Shown in pieces: positions 1-8,117 of a stretch of DNA of 64,000 nt. The DNA lies in assembly GCA_006739055.1 (NCBI GenBank), contig AP019702.1, positions 3,683,388-3,747,387 on the forward strand, in the 5' to 3' direction. Source of the DNA: Allostella vacuolata. Lineage in GTDB: Bacteria; Pseudomonadota; Alphaproteobacteria; ATCC43930; Allostellaceae. Within the stretch, counting starts at the first letter, position 1; every line of letters starts with the position of its first letter. The translations under genes were made by a program, and so were the position numbers. Under the pieces are notes generated by a model. It saw only the letters and a program-made list of their open reading frames with translations, was not told where the DNA came from and did not search any database.

Positions 1-698
1 GCTTCCCGGGCGCCGCCGCTGTTGCGCGTCTCGATCATCGTATACATGACCTCGTGCAGCCGGACGGTGCCCTTCAGCCCGCCGGCCGCGTGCGAGCGCC
101 GCAGCCACACCGACACCATGTTGAGGACGAAGTTGGCGAGCGTCGCCACCAGTTCGTTCTTGGACGCGCGGTAGATGGCGCGGTGGAAGTCGAGGTCGGC
201 CTCGAGCGCGGCATCGAAATCGGGCGGGTCGACCGCCAGCACGGCGCGCAGCCGCTCGATGCAGGCGCGCATCTCGGCCAGGTCCTCGGGCGTGCGGCGC
301 TGGGCGGCGAGCTCGGCGCAGCTGCGCTCGAAGATGGTCCTGACCTCCATCAGCTTCTGCGGCGTCGTGTCCCGCAGATGGACCTCGAACAGCAGCAGCT
401 GGGCCAGCGACGACTGGGCGCTGCCCGTCGCGACGAAGGTGCCGTGGCCGTGGCGCACCTCCAGCACGCCGGCCGCGGCCAGCACCTTGACCGCCTCGCG
501 GACCGGGGTGCGGCTGACGCCGAGCGCGCGGGCCAGGTCGATCTCGGTCGGAAGCTGGCTGCCGGCCTTCAGGGAACCGTCGGCGATCCGGTCCTTGATA
601 TGGTCGAGCACCACCTCGACCCGGGTCAGCGGTTTCGGTCCGGGCCCATTCGCCGCACGCGCCGGGATGGGGGTTCGGGGGCTGGGGATCGCTTCCAC
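1..698 (-). CDS. GntR/FadR-family (FCD) transcriptional regulator, 3' end outside window
   Basis: The reverse strand encodes an N-terminal winged helix (about residues 25-95, with SRTPVREAVKVL as recognition region and RHGHGTFV as the wing) followed by the start of an all-helical FCD ligand-binding domain containing the metal-ligand-like pattern DLDFHRAIYRAS. The frame runs off the left edge after 232 codons, so roughly the last 10-20 residues are missing. I chose the GTG at 696-698 because an AGAGGA ribosome site lies just upstream; an ATG at 703 is in another frame that stops quickly. It is divergent from the SDR/RuBisCO-like/TRAP operon and is its probable local regulator, responding to an organic or sugar acid. 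Role inferred from position; family assignment is firm. Confidence 0.9.
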   Translation of the reverse strand, partial: MEAIPSPRTPIPARAANGPGPKPLTRVEVVLDHIKDRIADGSLKAGSQLPTEIDLARALGVSRTPVREAVKVLAAAGVLEVRHGHGTFVATGSAQSSLAQLLLFEVHLRDTTPQKLMEVRTIFERSCAELAAQRRTPEDLAEMRACIERLRAVLAVDPPDFDAALEADLDFHRAIYRASKNELVATLANFVLNMVSVWLRRSHAAGGLKGTVRLHEVMYTMIETRNSGGARE

Positions 699-839
699 GG
701 CATCCTCTCGTACAGGCCCGCGCCGGCAGGGCACGCGCACCGCTCCGTCGATGTCTATTTGACAGATAGCCGCAGATCAAGACATCATACCTTTAACGAT
801 CGGTCCTCCCGAAGGGGCCGACGGATGGGAAGGAGCGCC
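699..839 (+). promoter_or_regulatory. Divergent promoter region with candidate operator
   Basis: This 141-bp region separates the GntR gene from the catabolic operon. A TTGACA box lies at 759-764. About 20 bp downstream is ATCATACCT (784-792), and the same nine bases recur at 1613-1621, just before the RuBisCO-like gene. The shared word may be a half-site for the adjacent FadR-type regulator. No clear -10 hexamer at ideal spacing was found, so promoter placement is tentative. Confidence 0.35.
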
Positions 840-1601
840 ATGGCCGACCAGGAGTCGGAGTTCGCCGGCCGCGTCGCGCTGGTCACCGGCGGCGCGCGCG
901 GCATCGGCCGCGCCTGCTGCCTGCGCCTCGCCCGGGGCGGGGCACGGATCGCGCTGAACTATGCCGGCAACCATGCTGCGGCGGCCGAGACCCGGGCGAT
1001 GGTCGAGGCGGCGGGCGGCGTCTGCGAGACCTTCCAGGCCGATGTCGGCGACGAGGCGGCCTTCGCCGACGCGGTCGCCCGGATCGGCGACCGGCTCGGG
1101 CCGGTCGACCTGCTGGTGGCCAATGCCGGCACCACGGCGCTGCGCGACCATGCCGACCTGACGCTGGCCCAGTGGCGCGAGACCATGCGCGTCAACCTCG
1201 ACGGCACCTTCATCAGCATCGCCCAGGTGAAGGACGGGATGCTGGCGCGCGGCTTCGGGCGCATCGTCTGCATCAGCTCGGTGGCGGCGCTGCGCCCCAA
1301 GGCCCGGCAGATCGACTATGCCGCGGCCAAGGGCGGGGTCATCGCCATGATGCGCTGCTACGCCGAGGCGCTGGGGCCGGCGGTGCGGGTCAACGTGGTC
1401 GCCCCCGGCCCGACCGAGACCGACATGCTGGGCGCGCTCGACGCGGCCCCCCTGGCGGCCCGGGTCGCCGCCATGCCGATGCGGCGGCTGGGCACGCCGG
1501 CCGACATCGCCGAGGCGGTCGCCTTCCTGCTGTCGGAGCGCGCCGCCTACGTCACCGGCCAGACGATGGTCCTGGCCGGCGGCGAGGTGATGACGCCCTG
1601 A
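840..1601 (+). CDS. SDR-family NAD(P)-dependent oxidoreductase
   Basis: A 253-residue classical short-chain dehydrogenase/reductase. The nucleotide-binding motif TGGARGIG is at residues 16-23, NAG at 95-97, and the catalytic S147, Y160 and K164 are all present. The length is standard for a classical SDR. The ATG at 840 follows GGAAGGAG. It probably oxidises or reduces a hydroxyl or keto group of the compound imported by the TRAP system further down the operon; the substrate cannot be read from sequence. It is the first gene after the divergent regulator, 38 bp before the RuBisCO-like gene. Confidence 0.9.
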   Translation: MADQESEFAGRVALVTGGARGIGRACCLRLARGGARIALNYAGNHAAAAETRAMVEAAGGVCETFQADVGDEAAFADAVARIGDRLGPVDLLVANAGTTALRDHADLTLAQWRETMRVNLDGTFISIAQVKDGMLARGFGRIVCISSVAALRPKARQIDYAAAKGGVIAMMRCYAEALGPAVRVNVVAPGPTETDMLGALDAAPLAARVAAMPMRRLGTPADIAEAVAFLLSERAAYVTGQTMVLAGGEVMTP

Positions 1602-1639
1602 TACCGCGAAAGATCATACCTCATACCGATGGCGACCGA

Positions 1640-2899
1640 ATGTCGGACGAAATCCGCGCCCACTACCTGATCGAGACGCCGCTGCCGGTGGAGCAGGCGG
1701 CCGCCGCCATCGCCGGCGAGCAGTCGACCGGCACCTTCATGAAGCTGGCGTCGGAATCCGACGCCGTGACCGCCCGCGCCGGCGCCCGGGTCGCCCGGAT
1801 CGAGCGCATCGCGGAGGTTCCGACGCCCAGCCTGCCCGGCGCCCGCACCGGCTCGCGCGCCCGCTACACCCAGGCCCGGATCGAGATCGTCTGGCCCTAC
1901 GCCAATGTCGGCCCGGACCTGTCCACCCTGATGGCGACCGTCTGCGGCAACCTCAGCGAACTGAGCGAGCTGTCCGGCATCCGCCTGCTGGACGTCGAGC
2001 TGCCGCGGGCCTTCGTCGACGCCTTCCCCGGCCCGCGCTTCGGGGTCGAGGGCACCCGGGCGCGCTTCGGGCTCGCCGCCGTGCCGGCGATCGGCACCAT
2101 CGTCAAGCCGAGCATCGGCCTGCTGCCGGAGGAGACGGCACAGGTCGTGGCGGAGTTCGCCGAGGGCGGCATCGACTTCATCAAGGACGACGAGCTCAGC
2201 GCCAACCCGCTGTTCGCGCCGCTGGAAGCCCGCATCGCCGCGGTCATGGGCGCGATCGACCGCCATGCCGACCGCACCGGCAAGCGGCCCATGTTCGCCT
2301 TCAACATCTCGGGCGACCTCGACCAGATGCGCCGCGGCGCCGAGGCGATCGTCAAGGCCGGCGGCGACTGCGCCATGCTGAGCCTGAACTGGGTCGGCAC
2401 CCCGGCGGTGCTGGCGCTGCGGCGGGAGTTCCCGCTGTTCATCCATGGCCACCGCAACGGCTGGGGCCTGTTCTCGCGCGCGCCGATGCTGGGGCTGGAC
2501 TATCGCGTCTACCAGCTGGTCCACCGCCTGGCGGGCGTCGACCACATCCACGTCAACGGCCTGCGCAACAAATTCTCCGAGAGCGACGCCTCGGTCCTGG
2601 ATTCGGCCCGCGCCTGCCTGGCGCCGCTGTTTCCCGGCGACCGGCGGGTGATGCCGGTCTTCTCCAGCGCGCAGACCGTGCTGCAGGTGCACGACACCTA
2701 TGCCGCACTCGGCTCGGCCGACCTGATCTACGCCTGCGGCGGCGGCATCGTCGGCCATCCCGACGGCATCGCCGCCGGCACCCGGTCGCTGCGCGCGGCC
2801 TGGGAGGCGGCGGCGGCCGGCATCCCGCTCGCCCAGGCCGCGCGCGAGGACGCCGCCCTCAGGCGCGCGGTCGAGACCTTCACCCAGCATATCCGCTGA
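1640..2899 (+). CDS. RuBisCO-like protein (form IV-type), probable sugar-acid catabolic enzyme
   Basis: A 419-residue member of the RuBisCO large-subunit superfamily. The barrel Lys is kept in IVKPSIG (K156), and the metal/carbamate motif GGIDFIKDDE keeps K182, D184 and E185. FIHGHRNG matches the HGHR region of RuBisCO-like proteins. The second active-site Lys of TxKPKxG is Ser here, and loop 6 reads GLRNKFSES instead of the canonical Lys-containing loop, so it should not be a carboxylase. Known relatives are enolases or isomerases of methionine salvage and decarboxylases of oxo-isoapionate phosphate. No kinase or methylthio-sugar gene is nearby, so I do not assign either. It sits between two SDR genes upstream of paired small proteins and a TRAP transporter. 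Confidence 0.85.
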   Translation: MSDEIRAHYLIETPLPVEQAAAAIAGEQSTGTFMKLASESDAVTARAGARVARIERIAEVPTPSLPGARTGSRARYTQARIEIVWPYANVGPDLSTLMATVCGNLSELSELSGIRLLDVELPRAFVDAFPGPRFGVEGTRARFGLAAVPAIGTIVKPSIGLLPEETAQVVAEFAEGGIDFIKDDELSANPLFAPLEARIAAVMGAIDRHADRTGKRPMFAFNISGDLDQMRRGAEAIVKAGGDCAMLSLNWVGTPAVLALRREFPLFIHGHRNGWGLFSRAPMLGLDYRVYQLVHRLAGVDHIHVNGLRNKFSESDASVLDSARACLAPLFPGDRRVMPVFSSAQTVLQVHDTYAALGSADLIYACGGGIVGHPDGIAAGTRSLRAAWEAAAAGIPLAQAAREDAALRRAVETFTQHIR

Positions 2900-2918
2900 C
2901 CGGCGGCGAAACCGCCGG
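2900..2918 (+). repeat. Small hairpin after the RuBisCO-like gene
   Basis: Perfect 7-bp inverted repeat CCGGCGG / CCGCCGG with a CGAAA loop directly after the stop codon. There is no T-tract, so it is more likely an mRNA processing or stability element than a full terminator. Confidence 0.4.
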
Positions 2919-2946
2919 CAGCCCAGCAACCGGGACGGAAACGAAG

Positions 2947-3741
2947 ATGGCAAGGCGTCTGGAAGACAAGGTGGCACTGGTGTTCGGCGCGGGCTCGGTC
3001 GGCGAGGGCTGGGGCAACGGCAAGGCGTCGGCCGTGCTCTACGGCCGCGAGGGCGCGAAGGTCGCCTGCGTCGACATCAACCTGGATGCGGCCGAGCGCA
3101 CCCGCGCGATCATCGAGGGCGAGGGCGGCACGGCGATCGCGCTGCAGGCCGACGTGGTCAAGCTCGACCGCGTCCGCGAGGTGGTCGACACGGTGAAGGA
3201 GACGTTCGGGCGCATCGACGTGCTGCACAACAATGTCGGCATGAACATCGAGGGCGGCCCGGTCGAGACCACCGAGGAGCAGTGGGACCGCGTCATGGCG
3301 GTCAACCTGAAGAGCATGTTCTTCACCTGCAAGTGCGTCCTGCCGATCATGGAGGCGCAGGGCAACGGCGCGATCGTCAACATCTCTTCGCTCGCCTCGA
3401 TCCGCTGGATGCACTTCAACTACATCTCCTATTACGCATCGAAGGCGGCGGTGAACAACTTCACCCGGGCGATCGCCCTGCAATATGCCGAGAAGGGCAT
3501 CCGGGCGAACACGGTCCTGCCCGGCCTGATGGACACCCCGCACATCTACCAGGCGATGAAGGACCACTATTCGGACTTCACCGAGATGCAGCAGCAGCGC
3601 GCCGCGGTGACGCCGATGAAGCGCATGGGCGACGGCTGGGACATCGCCCATGCCGCGCTCTTCCTGGCATCCGACGAGGCCCGCTACATCACCGGCATCG
3701 ACCTCTGCGTCGATGGCGGCCTGCACTGCAAGACCCACTGA
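2947..3741 (+). CDS. SDR-family oxidoreductase with expanded glycine-rich loop
   Basis: A 264-residue short-chain dehydrogenase. The cofactor loop is the extended form GAGSVGEGWGNGKA (about residues 14-27), not the usual TGxxxGxG; this longer form occurs in a subset of SDRs. NNVG is at 95-98 and the catalytic S148, Y162 and K166 are present. It follows the RuBisCO-like gene by 47 bp and is one base from the next gene, so it belongs to the same transcript. With the first SDR it gives the operon two separate redox steps. Substrate unknown. Confidence 0.9.
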   Translation: MARRLEDKVALVFGAGSVGEGWGNGKASAVLYGREGAKVACVDINLDAAERTRAIIEGEGGTAIALQADVVKLDRVREVVDTVKETFGRIDVLHNNVGMNIEGGPVETTEEQWDRVMAVNLKSMFFTCKCVLPIMEAQGNGAIVNISSLASIRWMHFNYISYYASKAAVNNFTRAIALQYAEKGIRANTVLPGLMDTPHIYQAMKDHYSDFTEMQQQRAAVTPMKRMGDGWDIAHAALFLASDEARYITGIDLCVDGGLHCKTH

Positions 3742-3742
3742 G

Positions 3743-4174
3743 ATGAGCGGCAGCACGCCCGACTTCGTGATGGAGCGGCTGGTGGTGGAACGGCTGGCCG
3801 ACCGCCACGTCGTCGCGGTCGACACCATCGCCCACCTCAAGCCCGAGGATGCGGGCCAGGTGGTGATGACCGGGTCCCATGGCGGCATCAGCTCCGGCGA
3901 GTATGCCGGGCGGGTGCCGATCGCGGCCGTCTTCTTCAACGACGCCGGCATCGGCAAGGACGCGGCCGGCATCGCCGCCCTGCCCTATCTCGAGACGCTC
4001 GGCATCCTCGCCGGGACCGTCTCGCACGACAGCGCGCTGATCGGCAACGCCCAGGAGACCTGGCAGCACGGCGTCGTCTCAGCCGTGAACCCGCGGGCCC
4101 GGGCGGCCGGCTTCCGCGCGGGCGAGCCGGTCGCCTCCGCCGTCCGCCGCGTCTTCGGGGAGCCCCGGCCATGA
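3743..4174 (+). CDS. Small protein of unknown function, SHGG paralogue A
   Basis: A 143-residue soluble protein without signal peptide or membrane segment that I do not recognise. Conserved-looking blocks are TGSHGGISSG, FFNDAGIGKDAAG and VSHDSALIGNAQETW, rich in Ser, His, Asp and Lys and suggestive of an active site. The next gene encodes a clear paralogue with the same blocks in the same order and overlaps it by 4 bp (ATGA), implying translational coupling and perhaps a heteromeric enzyme. Placement between the RuBisCO-like/SDR genes and the TRAP importer suggests a step in degrading the imported compound. The ATG at 3743 is one base after the SDR stop. Confidence 0.8.
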   Translation: MSGSTPDFVMERLVVERLADRHVVAVDTIAHLKPEDAGQVVMTGSHGGISSGEYAGRVPIAAVFFNDAGIGKDAAGIAALPYLETLGILAGTVSHDSALIGNAQETWQHGVVSAVNPRARAAGFRAGEPVASAVRRVFGEPRP

Positions 4175-4566
4175 GGAACGAGACCGTCGCCGAAATCGCC
4201 GGCCGCCGTGTCGTCCTGATGGACTCGATCTCGCTGATCGCAGGCGGCGACGCCGGGGCCGTGATCGTCTGCGGGTCGCATGGCGGGCTCATCTCCGGCG
4301 CCTTCGCGGCCCTGCATCCGCCGCATCTGGTGCTGTTCAACGACGCAGGCGGCGGCAAGTGCTGCGCCGGCACCGCCGCCATCGCCATGCTGGACGCCAG
4401 AGGCATCGCCTGCGCCGCCATTTCCCACGACAGCGCGCGCATCGGCGATGCCGAGGATGCCTGGCGCCACGGCCGCCTGAGCGCGGTCGGCGAGGCGGCG
4501 GGCCGGCTCGGGCTGGCCGCCGGCCAGTCGGTGCGGGATGCAGTTGAAGTAGCCAGCCGCACATGA
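4171..4566 (+). CDS. Small protein of unknown function, SHGG paralogue B
   Basis: A 131-residue soluble protein homologous to the preceding gene product. The equivalent blocks are CGSHGGLISG, LFNDAGGGKCCAG and ISHDSARIGDAEDAW. The invariant residues of the pair are SHGG, FNDAG, GK and SHDSA..IG. Paralogue B has a CC dipeptide where A has DA, so the two copies are not interchangeable. Start and stop overlap (ATGA) with the upstream gene supports equimolar production. Family and function are unknown to me; a two-subunit enzyme made by gene duplication is the simplest reading. Confidence 0.8.
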   Translation: MRNETVAEIAGRRVVLMDSISLIAGGDAGAVIVCGSHGGLISGAFAALHPPHLVLFNDAGGGKCCAGTAAIAMLDARGIACAAISHDSARIGDAEDAWRHGRLSAVGEAAGRLGLAAGQSVRDAVEVASRT

Positions 4567-4621
4567 AACCGTGCGGCGCAACGGCCCGGAACGGGCCATC
4601 GACCATGGGAGGAACCAGACC

Positions 4622-5614
4622 ATGACCATCATGCAGACCAGGACCAGGGCGGCCATCGCCGCGCTGGCGCTCGGCCTCGGCCTGGGCGGCGCGGGTGCCG
4701 CCCAGGCGATCGATCTCGGCTTCGCCCTGCACACCTCGCCGCCCGGGCCGGAGTTCGAGGCGGTCAACAAGTTCGTCGAGCTGGTGAAGGAGCGCAGCAA
4801 GGGGCAGATCAACGTCAAGATCTTCCACTCGGCCGTGCTCGGCGGCGAGCGCGACAACCTGGAGCAGCTGACCGTCAACCAGGTGCAGATGACCCTGTTC
4901 GGCGACACCCTGCCGAACGTGGTGGCGCCCGAATATGCCGCCACCGTCGTGCCGTTCGTCTTCCCGGGGCCGGAGGAGGTGTTCGAGTTCTGGGCGGGCC
5001 CGGCCGGCACCGAGGGCAAGAAGGTCATCAAGTCGAAGGCCAAGCTCGACGTGGTGGCGTTCTTCCGCCGCGGCGACCGGCACCTGTCGGCCAAGAAGGC
5101 GATCCGCACCCCGGACGACCTGAAGGGGCTGAAGCTGCGCGTGCCGGAGATCCCGTCCTGGGTCCGCGTCTGGTCGGAGCTGGGTGCGCGGCCGACCCCG
5201 GTCGCCTGGCCGGAAGTGTTCAGCGGCCTGCAGATGGGCGTGGTCGAGGCACAGGAGAACCCCTGCTTCAACGTCAACCAGGCCAAGCTCTACGAGGTGC
5301 AGTCGCACATCATGTACACCGCCCACGTCCCCGCGGTGTGGCACTGGACGATCAGCTCGGTCTTCCTCGACAGCCTGAAGCCGGAGATCCGCGAGGCGGT
5401 GATCAGCTCCGCGGTCGATGCCGCCAAGCACGGCGACGCGGTGACCAAGACGCAGATCGACGCGGTCTGCGACGCGCTGGTGACCAAGAGCAAGATGACC
5501 GCGGTCAAGGTCGACCGCGCGCCCTTCATCGCCAAGGCGCGCCCCGCCATCGACGAGCTGTCCAAGAAGTGGGCGCCGATCGTGGTCGAGGCGGCGTCCA
5601 AGTACCTGAAGTAG
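4622..5614 (+). CDS. TRAP transporter substrate-binding protein (DctP type)
   Basis: A 330-residue periplasmic binding protein. The first 29 residues form a Sec signal peptide ending AAQA before IDLGFALHTS. The mature part has the DctP layout, including HSAVLGGERDNLEQL near the N-terminus and the conserved Arg of LKLRVPEIPSW, which normally contacts a substrate carboxylate. GGGAGGAA precedes the ATG. The membrane subunits follow after a stable hairpin. The ligand should be an organic acid, in keeping with TRAP systems, and is presumably the substrate of the upstream enzymes. Confidence 0.9.
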   Translation: MTIMQTRTRAAIAALALGLGLGGAGAAQAIDLGFALHTSPPGPEFEAVNKFVELVKERSKGQINVKIFHSAVLGGERDNLEQLTVNQVQMTLFGDTLPNVVAPEYAATVVPFVFPGPEEVFEFWAGPAGTEGKKVIKSKAKLDVVAFFRRGDRHLSAKKAIRTPDDLKGLKLRVPEIPSWVRVWSELGARPTPVAWPEVFSGLQMGVVEAQENPCFNVNQAKLYEVQSHIMYTAHVPAVWHWTISSVFLDSLKPEIREAVISSAVDAAKHGDAVTKTQIDAVCDALVTKSKMTAVKVDRAPFIAKARPAIDELSKKWAPIVVEAASKYLK

Positions 5615-5626
5615 CCCTGTCGGGCC

Positions 5627-5658
5627 GGCGGGGCGGCGTCTCCGGATGCCGCCCCGCC
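5627..5658 (+). repeat. Strong hairpin between dctP-type and dctQ-type genes
   Basis: Perfect 11-bp inverted repeat GGCGGGGCGGC / GCCGCCCCGCC around a 10-base loop, starting 13 bp after the DctP stop codon. There is no T-run. Its position suggests a 3' stabiliser or partial terminator that makes the binding protein more abundant than the membrane subunits. The second TRAP operon of this window has one in the same place (18467-18494). Confidence 0.6.
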
Positions 5659-5693
5659 TTCGCCTCGGGTGCGGCCGGAATCCAGGGGTCGAA

Positions 5694-6197
5694 ATGGAAT
5701 CGCTGCGCGGGATCCGACGGATCCTCTTCTACCTGTTCGAGGTCCTGGCGATCACGACGTTCCTCGTGATGCTGGCCTCGTCCATCCTCCAGGTCTTCTT
5801 CCGCTACGTCCTCGACATGCCGCTGCAATGGACCGAGGAGCTGGCGCGCCTGATGTGCGTGCTGACCACCTATTTCGGCAGCATCGTCGTGATCCTGGCG
5901 CGCGAGCATATCCGGGTCGACCTCGTCGACGGGCTGATGTCCGGCCGGCCGCGGCAGCTGCTCAACCTCTTCGTCGACCTGCTGATCGCCTGGTTCCTGG
6001 TCTCGGTCGCCTATGGCTGCTGGCTGCTCATGAACGCGACCTGGACGACCTATACCGCGACCATGGACTGGTTCCGCATGGGCTACATCTATGCCGCCGT
6101 CGGCGTGTCCATGGCGGTCATGACCTTCCTCGTCGTCCTCGACATGTATGACCGGGTCCTGGCGCTGGCCGCCGGCGGCAGGGAGGGCCGGGCATGA
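5694..6197 (+). CDS. TRAP transporter small permease (DctQ type)
   Basis: A 167-residue inner-membrane protein with four predicted hydrophobic segments, the usual DctQ topology. The motif QWTEELARLMCV at the first cytoplasmic loop is typical of the family (W-x-E-E). The ATG at 5694 gives normal length. Its stop overlaps the start of the large permease by 4 bp, implying coupled synthesis of the two membrane subunits. Confidence 0.9.
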   Translation: MESLRGIRRILFYLFEVLAITTFLVMLASSILQVFFRYVLDMPLQWTEELARLMCVLTTYFGSIVVILAREHIRVDLVDGLMSGRPRQLLNLFVDLLIAWFLVSVAYGCWLLMNATWTTYTATMDWFRMGYIYAAVGVSMAVMTFLVVLDMYDRVLALAAGGREGRA

Positions 6198-7483
6198 TCC
6201 TCTCGATCTTCCTGGGGGTGCTGGTCCTCCTCTTCGCCATCGGCATCCCGGCCGCCTTCTCGCTCGGCCTGACGTCGCTGATCGTCACCGTCTATGAGCG
6301 CGGGATCGACGGCATCCCCTACACGATCCTCGCCCAGCGCATGGTCTATGGCGTGAACAGCTTTCCGCTGCTGGCGATCCCGTTCTTCATCCTGGCCGGC
6401 AAGATCATGAACACCGGCGGCATCACCGACCGGATCTACGACTTCGCCCACCGCCTGACCGGCCATCTGCGCGGCGGCCTGGGGCAGGTCAACATCGCCG
6501 CCTCGATCATCTTCTCGGGCATGTCCGGGTCGGCGGTGGCCGACGCGGTCGGCGTCGGCCAGATCGAGATCCGGGCCATGCGCCAGGCCAACTACCCCGA
6601 CGACTTCTCGGTCGGCGTCACCGCGGCATCCGCCACCATCGGGCCGGTCATCCCGCCCAGCATACCGCTCATCATCTATGCGGTGGTCGCCAACGTGTCG
6701 GCGACGGCGCTGCTCATCGCCGGCATCCTGCCCGGCCTCCTGATGGGCGCGCTGCTGATGGCGCTCGTCGCCTACCAGGCCCGCCGCCGCAACCTGCCGG
6801 TGGAGAAGTGGCAGGGCCTGGCCGCCCTCTACCGCAGCTTCCTGCGGGCGCTGCCGCCGCTGATGACGCCCGCCATCATCATCGGCGGCATGATGACCGG
6901 CGTCTTCACCCCGACCGAGGCGGCGGCGGTCGCGGCCGTCTATGCCCTCGTCATCGCCATGCTGGTCTACCGCGAGATCAGCTTCGCCGGCCTGGTCCGG
7001 GTGCTGCGCGAGACGATGCGCGAGACAGCGATCATCATGATCATCGTCGCCGCGGCCGCCCTCTATGGCTGGCTCCTGGTGTTCACCCAGCTGCCGCAGC
7101 AGCTGGTCGGGCTGGTGGACGGGCTCGGCCTCGACCCGGTGATGCTGCTCCTGGCGATCAACATCTTCCTGCTCGTCATGGGCCTGTTCATGGAGACCAA
7201 CGCCGCGATCACCATCTTCACGCCGATGCTGCTGCCGCTGGCGGTGGCGGCCGGGGTAGACCCGGTGCATTTCGGCATCATCATGGTGCTGAACCTGATG
7301 ATCGGCCTGCTGACGCCGCCGGTCGGCATGGTCCTGTTCGCGGTCGCCAAGGTGGCGGACGTGCCGATCAACAGGGCGATCGTCGCGATCGCGCCCTACT
7401 ATGTGCCCTTGATCGTGTCGCTGCTGCTGGTGACGTACTTCCCGTCGATCACCATGGTGCTGCCCAACCTGCTGCTGAGATAG
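6194..7483 (+). CDS. TRAP transporter large permease (DctM type)
   Basis: A 429-residue protein with about 12 hydrophobic segments, the standard size for DctM. It shows the glycine/serine-rich hairpin SGMSGSAVADAVGVG and the IGPVIPPSIPLIIY stretch of the family. It is the last gene of the operon and is followed 26 bp later by a rho-independent terminator. With the DctP and DctQ genes it forms a complete Na+- or H+-driven tripartite uptake system. Confidence 0.93.
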   Translation: MILSIFLGVLVLLFAIGIPAAFSLGLTSLIVTVYERGIDGIPYTILAQRMVYGVNSFPLLAIPFFILAGKIMNTGGITDRIYDFAHRLTGHLRGGLGQVNIAASIIFSGMSGSAVADAVGVGQIEIRAMRQANYPDDFSVGVTAASATIGPVIPPSIPLIIYAVVANVSATALLIAGILPGLLMGALLMALVAYQARRRNLPVEKWQGLAALYRSFLRALPPLMTPAIIIGGMMTGVFTPTEAAAVAAVYALVIAMLVYREISFAGLVRVLRETMRETAIIMIIVAAAALYGWLLVFTQLPQQLVGLVDGLGLDPVMLLLAINIFLLVMGLFMETNAAITIFTPMLLPLAVAAGVDPVHFGIIMVLNLMIGLLTPPVGMVLFAVAKVADVPINRAIVAIAPYYVPLIVSLLLVTYFPSITMVLPNLLLR

Positions 7484-7509
7484 GGCGGGCCCGGGAAAGC
7501 GGGCATGAA

Positions 7510-7531
7510 AAAAGGGGCCGAAGCCCCTTTT
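7510..7531. terminator. Bidirectional rho-independent terminator
   Basis: Inverted repeat AAAAGGGGC-CGAA-GCCCCTTTT with A and T tracts on either side of the GC stem, so it can work on both strands. It lies between the TRAP operon (plus) and the convergent cold-shock gene (minus). Confidence 0.85.
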
Positions 7532-7579
7532 CCCAAGATCGCATCCGGGGCGGCGGTGCCGCCGCCCCGGCAGCGGTCG

Positions 7580-7789
7580 TCAGGCCGCCTTGAGCTGGCC
7601 GGCCGAGACCTTGCCGCTGCGGCTGTCCCGCTCCAGCTCGAAGTTCAGCTTCTGGCCTTCATGGATCGCACCGAGGGTCGAGCGCTCGACGGCCGAAACG
7701 TGCACGAACACGTCGGCGCCGCCGTCCTCCGGCTGAATGAATCCATAGCCCTTCTGGCCGTTAAACCACTTTACCGTTCCGATAGCCAT
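7580..7789 (-). CDS. cspA: Cold-shock domain protein (CspA family)
   Basis: A 69-residue single cold-shock domain. RNP1 (KGYGFIQ) and RNP2 (VFVHVS) are both intact, as is the N-terminal GTVKWFN strand. It binds single-stranded RNA/DNA and acts as an RNA chaperone. I use the ATG at 7789 with GGAAG upstream; an in-frame start further out would add 14 residues not normal for the family. It is monocistronic, ends at the shared terminator, and has a long gene-free upstream region where a structured leader could lie. Confidence 0.95.
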   Translation of the reverse strand: MAIGTVKWFNGQKGYGFIQPEDGGADVFVHVSAVERSTLGAIHEGQKLNFELERDSRSGKVSAGQLKAA

Positions 7790-8117
7790 TAGTCGTCTTC
7801 TTCCACAAGTCACGTATTCACGCCGCGCCAAGCGGCGGCGAGATCAAATTTTCGGGGAGGAACGAACGTGGGTCCTGGCCGGTTCATGACCGGCGCGGAT
7901 TGAGGACCGAACCACATCGATATTCGATGGCGCACCATTGCATGAATGGCCCCAAAGAGGAAGGATTTTCGCTTTCGGGCGACACACCCGGCAATTCTTG
8001 GCCCGGTGTCCGCGAAACTTAGCTGGACAGATCGGGGTATTTTCGTCTGAGTGCGCGGCGGACGGCCCTCGCGAACGCGACGGCCGCGATTCCCCCTGCA
8101 CCACGAGGCTGGAGCCG
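7790..8117. other. Gene-free divergent region between cspA and the DUF6481 gene
   Basis: These 328 bases are less GC-rich than their surroundings and hold no convincing gene. They should contain both divergent promoters and any long 5' leader of cspA. I see no tRNA, no strong hairpin with T-tract and no repeat. The only clear signals are the ribosome-binding sequences next to each start codon. Confidence 0.5.

Noticed and set aside
1640-2899. Assigning the RuBisCO-like protein as the known oxo-isoapionate-phosphate decarboxylase or as a methionine-salvage enolase/isomerase
   Set aside because: No sugar-acid kinase of the expected type and no methylthioribose genes are nearby; sequence alone cannot settle it.
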